Assembly: GCA_015852425.1 (NCBI GenBank)
Contig: JAAAIG010001061.1
Location: 1 to 11,358, forward strand
Reading direction: 5' to 3'
Origin: Gryganskiella cystojenkinii
Taxonomy: Eukaryota; Mortierellomycota; Mortierellomycetes; Mortierellales; Mortierellaceae
Length of the DNA: 11,358 nucleotides
Under the pieces are notes generated by a model. That model was given only the letters and a program-made list of their open reading frames with translations, did not search any database and was not told the origin of the DNA. Shown here in pieces: positions 1 through 5,902 of the stretch; within the stretch, counting starts at the first letter, position 1, and the number at the start of each line of letters is the position of its first letter. Made by a program: the position numbers and the translations under genes.

Positions 1-1441
1 GATTCTTGGGTACTTGTCGGATTGCTTGGAATCCTCACCAAACATGTGTTGCCAGGTGCCGACAATGACCTTGATCAGATCCTGCTGCAAATCACGAGGG
101 CAAAGGATATAATCGACCGAAAGACAGACCTGACCACAGTTCATGGCCTTCCAACCTGCAATCTTTTGACCGGCCTTGACCAAATCCGTCTTGTGTGTGA
201 CGATGGCAGGGCATTTGCCACCGAGTTCCAAAGTCACTGGGGTCAAGTTCTTGGCCGCGGCTTGCATGACGATCTTGCCGACAGCGGTACCACCGGTGTA
301 AAAGATGTGGTCGAAGCGTTCCTTCAAAAGAGCCGTGGTCTCCTCGGCACCACCGTTGACGACGGCGACGACACGGGGGTCCATGTACTTGACGAGGAGT
401 TGGGAGAGGAGAGCGCCAGAGTGGGCAGCGACCTCGGAGGGCTTTACGACCACGGTGTTTCCGGCAGCGATCGCGCCGGCCAGGGGCTCGACTACCAACA
501 TGATAGCTGAATTCCAAGAAAGAAAAAATTAGAGAGCATTAGAATAGGAGCTTAATATCCCAGTGGCGATCATTAACATTGACTGTTGCATGATGGGGCT
601 TAGTATAATTGGAATAGTGAGAAGATTCGACTTACGGAAGTTCCATGGTCCGATGATGAGGACCGATCCACTATTATGCAAAAAAAAAAAAGCGAGATGG
701 TACAACGATGACTGCGTTAGCAACAATTTTTTGTTATTGATCATCCATCATCATGACAATCCTCTCTCTCTCGCATAAAACCCCCAAGCTGCCCTTCATC
801 GTATCTTACAGGGGTGACAAACGGACATAGCAGTCATCCGACTCGTGCAAACCCCTGGCCTTTTGGTTCTCGACCAGACTGTCGAGGTTCTCGAGAAAGA
901 GTTTACAGGCGGCCTTGCACGTTGGGATCTCGAAATCGCTGGGTCGGTTCAAATCCTTTTGGATCGCAGCCGTCAACTCGTCCGCGTTCTCGTTGACCAA
1001 CGCCTGCAACGCACGGACTAGTACACGTAAACAAAACAAAAAAGAAAATGCACACGGCGCAAGCAGGTCTCATTAAAATTTGGTACCGCGTTGAAATCAT
1101 GCCATTGTTTTTCTCTTTTAGTTTGTCTTTTTCCACGTCTGTGCAGTGTTATTTGTCCGGGCTTTTCACTTACGCTGCTCCTTTCGGAACTCGAGAGATT
1201 GAGTACGGTGGGTCAAGAACGAGGCTCTGGACTCGGCAACGATCTTTGTGTTGGAGTGAATGAGGAAGGGAGAACATTGAGAAATAGGCATGTTAGGGTG
1301 ACTGATTTTCTATGCGAGTGAAAATCTCAACGACGATCACTCTAAAACAAAAAAAAAAAAAATCAACATAGAAAAGGACACGTCTGTTACCTTGGGGATG
1401 GCCGAGACAGGAGTAAACGCGATAGTATTGGTAGTCACCAT
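1..1441 (-). CDS. Class-3 (fatty) aldehyde dehydrogenase, N-terminal part, cut by the window edge
   Basis: NAD(P)-dependent oxidation of aldehydes, probably long-chain fatty aldehydes, to acids. Five exons join in frame: 1391-1441, 1174-1243, 810-1017, 636-670 and 1-506, giving 290 codons; introns start GTAAC, GTAAGT, GTAAGA and GTAAGT and end AG. Seen in the protein: the IIGPWNFP motif (115-122), the cofactor-fold stretch GNTVVVKPSE (137-146), ELGGKCP with the catalytic glutamate at 215, and NCGQVC with the nucleophile Cys249. The Glu-to-Cys spacing of 34 equals that of ALDH3 enzymes, and the following DYILC is also ALDH3-like. ALDH3 proteins are about 450-500 residues, so roughly 40% is missing to the left, including any C-terminal membrane anchor. 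The start at 1441 is chosen because it joins cleanly to exon 2, has AAAA before the ATG and lies next to a pyrimidine-rich leader. The relation to yeast HFD1 and human ALDH3A2 is family-level; a paralogue is possible. Confidence 0.94.
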
Positions 1442-1565
1442 TTTTGTGTGTTTGTACTTGGAGGAAGGTGTGGGAAAAAGATGAGACGGAGAGAGAGGAA
1501 TAATTTGTGGAGAAAGAGATTTTCGAGAGAAAAAGAAATGGGGAAAAGAAAAGAAAAGGAAAATG
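1442..1565 (-). promoter_or_regulatory. Pyrimidine-rich leader of the aldehyde dehydrogenase gene
   Basis: On the minus strand this stretch is almost all C and T for about 100 bases (plus-strand A/G from about 1460 to 1562) and ends in ACAAAAATGG at the start codon. Similar tracts precede other genes in this window, so I read it as the transcription-start or leader region. There is no clear TATA box. This is inferred from composition only. Confidence 0.45.
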
Positions 1566-2573
1566 CAAAAAAACTCAAAACCAAAAATTGTAATGTCGGC
1601 TCAAAAGTGCACCGTTTGAACCGTTCGTGCCGGTCTCAAAGATCGAGTCCACAAAATTTATCCTTACCCCGACGACCCCCTGGATTCGATCACATTTTTG
1701 ACCCAAAGGTTTGTGACCACCAAGAACGCTTTTGCTTTCTTATTTTCTTGGTCGAGAGCGTCCATTGATAACTGAGCAATGCAGGTTGGGAGGACACAAA
1801 GAGCGATTCGCGTCCGTTTTTGATAAAGAAAAAAAACTGAACTCCCTGTCTCCCACTTCACTTTCCGCATTATGCACAAAAGATATGAGTATGCAAGCGG
1901 AGTCCCAGTAGTTCGCTCTTTCGTCAGCATGAGACGACTGGGAACAGATGAGGGTTCTCAAAAAAATGTTCGTCCACAAACTGGTCTGGGAACTGTTTCT
2001 CTGAACCATCATTTTCATTTCTCACGCTGAAAAACCACAAAAGCAAGGCTCGGGGATCTCGAACTGACCGCGACATGCAGCATTTTTTTTTGTCTTTTTT
2101 GCGCTCTGCACGTGTTCTGCGAAACCATCCCCATGAGTGATCGATCGACATTGTTCTTATTCTTACTGTAGTCAAGAAGGACCGTCCCGCAGGTCGACCA
2201 ACATCGCATTGTTGATCCGCGAATCTTAAAAAAGATAATAATATGAATGTGTATTTTACAAAGCTGTTTTGGTTGCTTCAAATCCCTGTCTACGAAAAAT
2301 GAAAGAAGTGTTCTCATCGAATCCATGTAACTAAATACGGCGTCTACGGTTGCTGTAATTTTTGAGCTACTTGGAGAATATTGATGGGAACTGAAGTGAT
2401 AAAAAGAGTTGTTGTAGGTGAACGCTGAGCATGTCGATGATCCTCTTTGCCTCTTCTATCTGGAACTCCTGAAAATGAAATGAATGCAGGTTGATGATTT
2501 TTTCAAGAGCCCGAGCATCCAAGGGTAAAAGAGTCGATTTGTCCCTGGTCACCTTACAACGATGATCATCTCC
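1566..2573. other. Long stretch without a confident gene
   Basis: About 1 kb between the upstream side of the aldehyde dehydrogenase gene and the 3' end of the uL24m gene. It is rich in A and T runs (for example 2082-2090) and has stops in every frame. A CACGTG box lies at 2109-2114, about 670 bases from the dehydrogenase ATG. Short coding-like pieces occur on the minus strand, at about 2552-2367, 2215-2165, 2040-1926 and 1773-1664, but I could not join them into one gene with good splice sites. I see no tRNA, rRNA or transposon signature. It could be plain intergenic DNA, uL24m 3' UTR plus dehydrogenase promoter, or a decayed or strongly spliced gene. Confidence 0.5.
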
Positions 2574-3535
2574 TTAACGGAACTTGGAGAAGGGGTTACG
2601 GAGCTCGTCCAAGATGCTTTTGCTGGGGAAAGGAGCGACGTTGATATCGGGGATAAAGGTGACCTCCGTCGCATCCTTGGCCGAGGTATCCTTGGGACTG
2701 TCCACACGCTCCAGCTTGTACTTGGCGATATCGGCCTTGGGCTTGGGGACCTCGACCTCTGTGCCGACAACGAAACGCTTTCTCTCAGACTTTCCAGTGA
2801 CAAGATCCTCAACAGCGCGGTAGTGAGTCCTGACAGGTTGTCTATAGATATGGGGGGAAAAGAAAGAAGAAAAAAATAATAAGTGGCAAGGTCATGATGT
2901 CGCGCAAAGCGACTTCAAAAAAAAAAGAGTCAAACTCGTCCTATTGCTTGCTTTTGGCATCTCCCTTTATCCAAAGATGTGTATACCTCGTCTGGGGGTC
3001 AATCAATGAGACGTTTGAGACGTGAATAGGAGACTCGATCTGGATCTTGGTAGCCTTGGTGGGATCCTCTGCTTGGGGACGAATGTGCTTGGTGACCTGT
3101 GGTTATGAAAAAGAGTAAGGTCCTGATCAGTATCCAGAGTCGCATTCTTCTGTTTGTTCCTCAGTCTGTTAGTCTATTGACGAAAAGGAATCCTGGCTGT
3201 TTCCCGTACCATGTTCCTGTCGGTGATCAAGAGCGAGTTCAAGCTCCTGAGGACCTTCTTGACGGTTCCAGTCTTGCCCTTCTCCTTTCCGCTGGTGATG
3301 AAGACCTATTCGATTAATTACAAGACTGTTGTCAGTACGTTGTTTCTCGGGCTGTCACTCTCTCGCTCTCTCTGGCTCAATGAAAGTAGAGTTGATTAAA
3401 CAAAAAGAGTACCTCGTCACCACGGACGATGCGCCACATCTTGATCTGGTCCTTGGGAGCAATGTATTTAACACGGGTGGGCTGCAACTTTGTGTTGAGC
3501 ATCATGCGCTTCATGAGGGATTGTGTTGAGTGCAT
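2574..3535 (-). CDS. MRPL40: Mitochondrial large-subunit ribosomal protein uL24m
   Basis: Structural protein of the mitochondrial ribosome large subunit, the homologue of bacterial L24 (yeast MRPL40, human MRPL24). Four exons: 3413-3535, 3210-3305, 2987-3096 and 2574-2841; these give 198 residues and a TAA stop, with phases 0, 0 and 2 all consistent. The KOW motif starts at about residue 36 (IVRGDEVFITSGKEKGKTG), followed by a basic stretch, RNM, then the conserved IHVSNVSLIDP segment at the end of the L24 core. The 88-residue remainder is a mitochondrial-type extension. The donors are unusual (GTACTC, GTACGG, GTATAC). The chosen ATG gives a short basic N-terminus; an in-frame ATG 38 codons upstream (3649) is possible and would give a longer, acid-free presequence. 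The gene is head-to-head with mL54, so the two are probably co-expressed. Confidence 0.93.
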
Positions 3536-3872
3536 GGCTGTATGTGTGTTCCTGATTCCCGAGAGGTTGAAAGGTGAACGAGAGAGAGTAACAAATGTAA
3601 AGGTGGAGAGAGGGTAACTGATCAGGTGGTGTGTCAATCGTCCATTCAATCGAATCCCGAAAAATGAAAACCAAAGTCACTTTGACTTTCCCCCCTGGAC
3701 TCGCCTCAAAGGGGATTTGTGCGCTGTTTTGATTTCTGGCTCAATTGCAGCAAAGCCACCAAATCGGCTGGACCCTCCATTCCTCTCTCCTCCTCCTCTC
3801 CTTCACTGTCTAAAAGAGTCGTTCATTCAATTAAATCGCTCTCTTTTCACGCACATTACACACATCAACACC
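3536..3872. promoter_or_regulatory. Divergent promoter shared by uL24m and mL54
   Basis: Only 337 bases separate the two start codons, which point away from each other. Each side has a purine/pyrimidine-skewed leader: about 3560-3616 is A/G-rich on plus (C/T-rich for the minus gene), and about 3773-3808 is C/T-rich for the plus gene. I find no obvious TATA box or CCAAT box. The shared use is inferred from geometry and from both products being mitochondrial ribosome large-subunit proteins. Confidence 0.65.
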
Positions 3873-4480
3873 ATGCTCCGGTCATTCATCTCTTCAAGGC
3901 CCTTTGCTGGTCTCAGACTCGCCGCTGGATTGCAGACTCGCTCCATCTCTGTCTCTGTTCGTGCTCTTAATGTCCAGGACGCATCCACTCCTCCTGCTAC
4001 CCCCAAAGGTATACACTACGACTTTTTATTTACCTCGACACACCGACATTGACCAGATTCACCTCCGACAACCCGAGTCGACACTGTCGGAATTGCTGGC
4101 CAAACATGGAAGCCACTGGAATCGCCCATTGTTGAAACTAGACATGGCAACGCAACCACCGCTTTGTCATTCGTGGAATCTAATTTTTGTGCCACCAAAT
4201 TCTGATTTTTTTATATTCGACTCTTTTTCAACCACAATTAGTCAAGCGTGCTGCTTCCAGCGCACCCGAGGGCTCGGTCTTGAAGGGAATCAACTTTATG
4301 AAGGATGGCAAGGATCCTCTTGCTCTTGCAGACGATGCTTACCCAGAATGGCTCTGGGAGATTAACGATCCCGAGGTCCGTAAAGCCCGTGTCGCTGATC
4401 CTCTGGACAAGAAGCACCACAAGGAGGCAAGGAGGCAGGCGATCAAGGCCGACAACTTTATCCGTGACAGAAAGACGTAA
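3873..4480 (+). CDS. MRPL37: Mitochondrial large-subunit ribosomal protein mL54
   Basis: Mitochondria-specific protein of the large ribosomal subunit (yeast MRPL37, human MRPL54). Two exons, 3873-4008 and 4242-4480, give 124 residues; the codon split is G|TC. Residues 1-30 form a typical matrix-targeting presequence: Arg- and Ser-rich, no acidic residue, many hydrophobics. The mature part carries the family signature: LKGINFMKDGKDP (59-71), then YPEWLW (79-84), and a basic C-terminal helix rich in Lys/Arg (RRQAIKADNFIRDRK). The intron (4009-4241, 233 bases) is the longest in the window, starts GTATAC and ends TTAG. The start is supported by a CACC context and the presequence. A poly(A) signal AATAAA follows 45 bases after the stop. 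Confidence 0.93.
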
Positions 4481-4664
4481 ACGATAAAGCGATCGACCGC
4501 AAGGAAAAACGCAGGGATGTACCATAATAAAACCATATTTACATACAAAAAAACCAACAGCGGACGACTTGAACCACCGTGGTAAAGTTGCGTATCGAAG
4601 GCTGTCGGATATTTGAATGGCCATTGACAATTGACGTGGGTATTGTGGTTTACTTTTCATTTTC
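4481..4664. other. Convergent 3' intergenic gap between mL54 and BLOC1S2
   Basis: A 184-base tail-to-tail gap. It must hold the 3' UTRs of both genes. Apart from the AATAAA for the plus-strand gene I see no feature in it; no clear AATAAA is present on the minus strand. Confidence 0.6.
4526..4531 (+). terminator. Poly(A) signal AATAAA of the mL54 gene
   Basis: An exact AATAAA lies 45 bases past the mL54 stop, in the short gap before the convergent BLOC1S2 gene. Its position fits the usual 10-30 base distance to cleavage. It is the only clean AATAAA I noted just downstream of a gene here. Confidence 0.55.
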
Positions 4665-5610
4665 TCATTTGGAAATGCGCTTTAACCGTGTTTCTAATAG
4701 AATCAGAACGTGAGTTGGAGATTTTAGAAAATCGTGCACATACGAGTCGTCCAAGAGGACATCTATTCGTGGCACAATATCTGTGGCATCAAGTAAAAGA
4801 GACAATTCGTTACCTAATGACTTTGTATACTCGTCCAGCTCAGAGGCGATATTGCTAATAGTCTCGGCTTGTTGACTAATCTCATCGATCCTTGCAATGT
4901 ACGGCTCAAAATCAGAATCTACCATGATGAGTCCATAAAGTAACCATTAGAAAACAATTTCCTCCGCACATCGTACTGTCGTATATGTCAGCTACCATGA
5001 CGGCAAGAACTCACAGGTCGTCCTGAGTTTCCCGACTTCCTGCATGAGCTCTTGTGCCACCACGGCTAGCTCGCCATATCGTTCCTTAGTAAGATTATTC
5101 ATGTTCTCCAAGAGTTTGTAGTCCTCTCCCCTTGCTATATGTAAATAGAGACAAAAAAAAAATGGTAGATTAGAAAGCATGCCAGGAAAAAAACCCCCTC
5201 GCTCTCCTCCCGTGCACACGTCCATTTCGTGTGAAAATCATACCCAGCAGTTCGCTCTTGATATACTCGGCAATCTTGCGAAACATTTCTTGACTGGTCC
5301 TGGTGACATGTTCCTGACTGAGATGTCGCGCTGCATCACTAGCGGTGAAGGCACTATTGCTTTGATGGGAGACAGAGGAGTGAAGGGACTGCGCCCGAGA
5401 GGAAGACGGTGAGGGTGTCTCTCTGTTTGTGTTTCCTGAGAGGGCCATGGTAGCAGCTGACTTTGATGGTTTAGAGATGAATGATGCCAATGACGCCGAG
5501 GAAGGTGATGCTGTCCCTGCTGTTGTCGAGGTAGCTGTAGTAGTTGCTGGTGGTGGCTCAAGATGAATGTTGGGTGAGCCTGTCCTTGACTTTGGCCTTG
5601 GCGAGTTCAT
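4665..5610 (-). CDS. BLOC1S2: BLOC-1 complex subunit 2 (lysosome/endosome biogenesis)
   Basis: A subunit shared by BLOC-1 and BORC in animals, acting in endosome and lysosome traffic. Four exons, 5244-5610, 5015-5134, 4814-4918 and 4665-4693, give 206 residues; all junctions are phase 1 and donors are GTATGA, GTGAGT and GTAACG. The conserved core begins near residue 107. EDYKLLENMN (126-135) is nearly identical to the animal protein. It is followed by a helical stretch, then YSDFEPYIARIDEI, matching the human Y-A-G-L-Q-P-Y-L-D-Q-I region, and a C-terminal basic end, TKSLETRLKRISK. The core is probably coiled coil. Residues 1-95 are a Ser/Thr/Pro/Ala-rich extension that looks disordered. The last exon is only 29 bases; it is needed because it restores the family's C-terminus. 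Reading through the third intron stays open for 120 bases without a stop. Confidence 0.92.
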
Positions 5611-5902
5611 TTTTCTGAATCTGTTGAAAAAGCAAAGTGTCAATGGGAGGGAGAACAGCCGCGTGCTGTTAATCCACCAGTTAAAAGTATTCAATATGGC
5701 TACTTGTGCGAATACTTTATTCAACACGCCTTTCAACGGGCGAAATTTCTACGCTAGAAAACAGTTCAGAAAAACAAATAAAGAAGAATGCACGTCTCCT
5801 CCTGAGATTCACTCCTCCTTCTCCCATTCCCATTTCATTTCTCCTCTTCCACCACTTATTCCTCTCACATTCCCTCCCTCAGTCCACGATCCCAATCAGC
5901 CC
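5611..5902. promoter_or_regulatory. Divergent promoter between BLOC1S2 and the Myb-repeat gene
   Basis: The two genes point away from each other across 292 bases. The right part (5811-5880) is a dense C/T tract on the plus strand, directly before the chosen Myb ATG. A weak TATA-like AAATAAAG sits near 5776. The reading frame of the Myb gene stays open through this whole stretch, so part of it could be coding if an upstream ATG (5696) is used. Confidence 0.5.

Noticed and set aside
22..510. Plus-strand open frame of 162 codons
   Set aside because: It lies opposite exon 5 of the aldehyde dehydrogenase, which carries the catalytic motifs on the minus strand.
946..956. GGTTCAAATCC, a match to a tRNA B box
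   Set aside because: It lies in dehydrogenase exon 3 and has no A box, acceptor stem or anticodon arm at the proper distance.
1448..1768. Plus-strand open frame of 106 codons
   Set aside because: It is very rich in Lys/Arg because it reads the antisense of the dehydrogenase's C/T leader; there is no domain or conserved look.
2052..2075. GTTCGAGATCC on the minus strand, tRNA-like
   Set aside because: The spacing is off by one base and the upstream sequence is an A-rich run that cannot fold as a tRNA.
3904..4365. Plus-strand open frame running through the mL54 intron
   Set aside because: It is in another frame than the mL54 exons and has no recognisable content; the spliced mL54 model explains both flanks.
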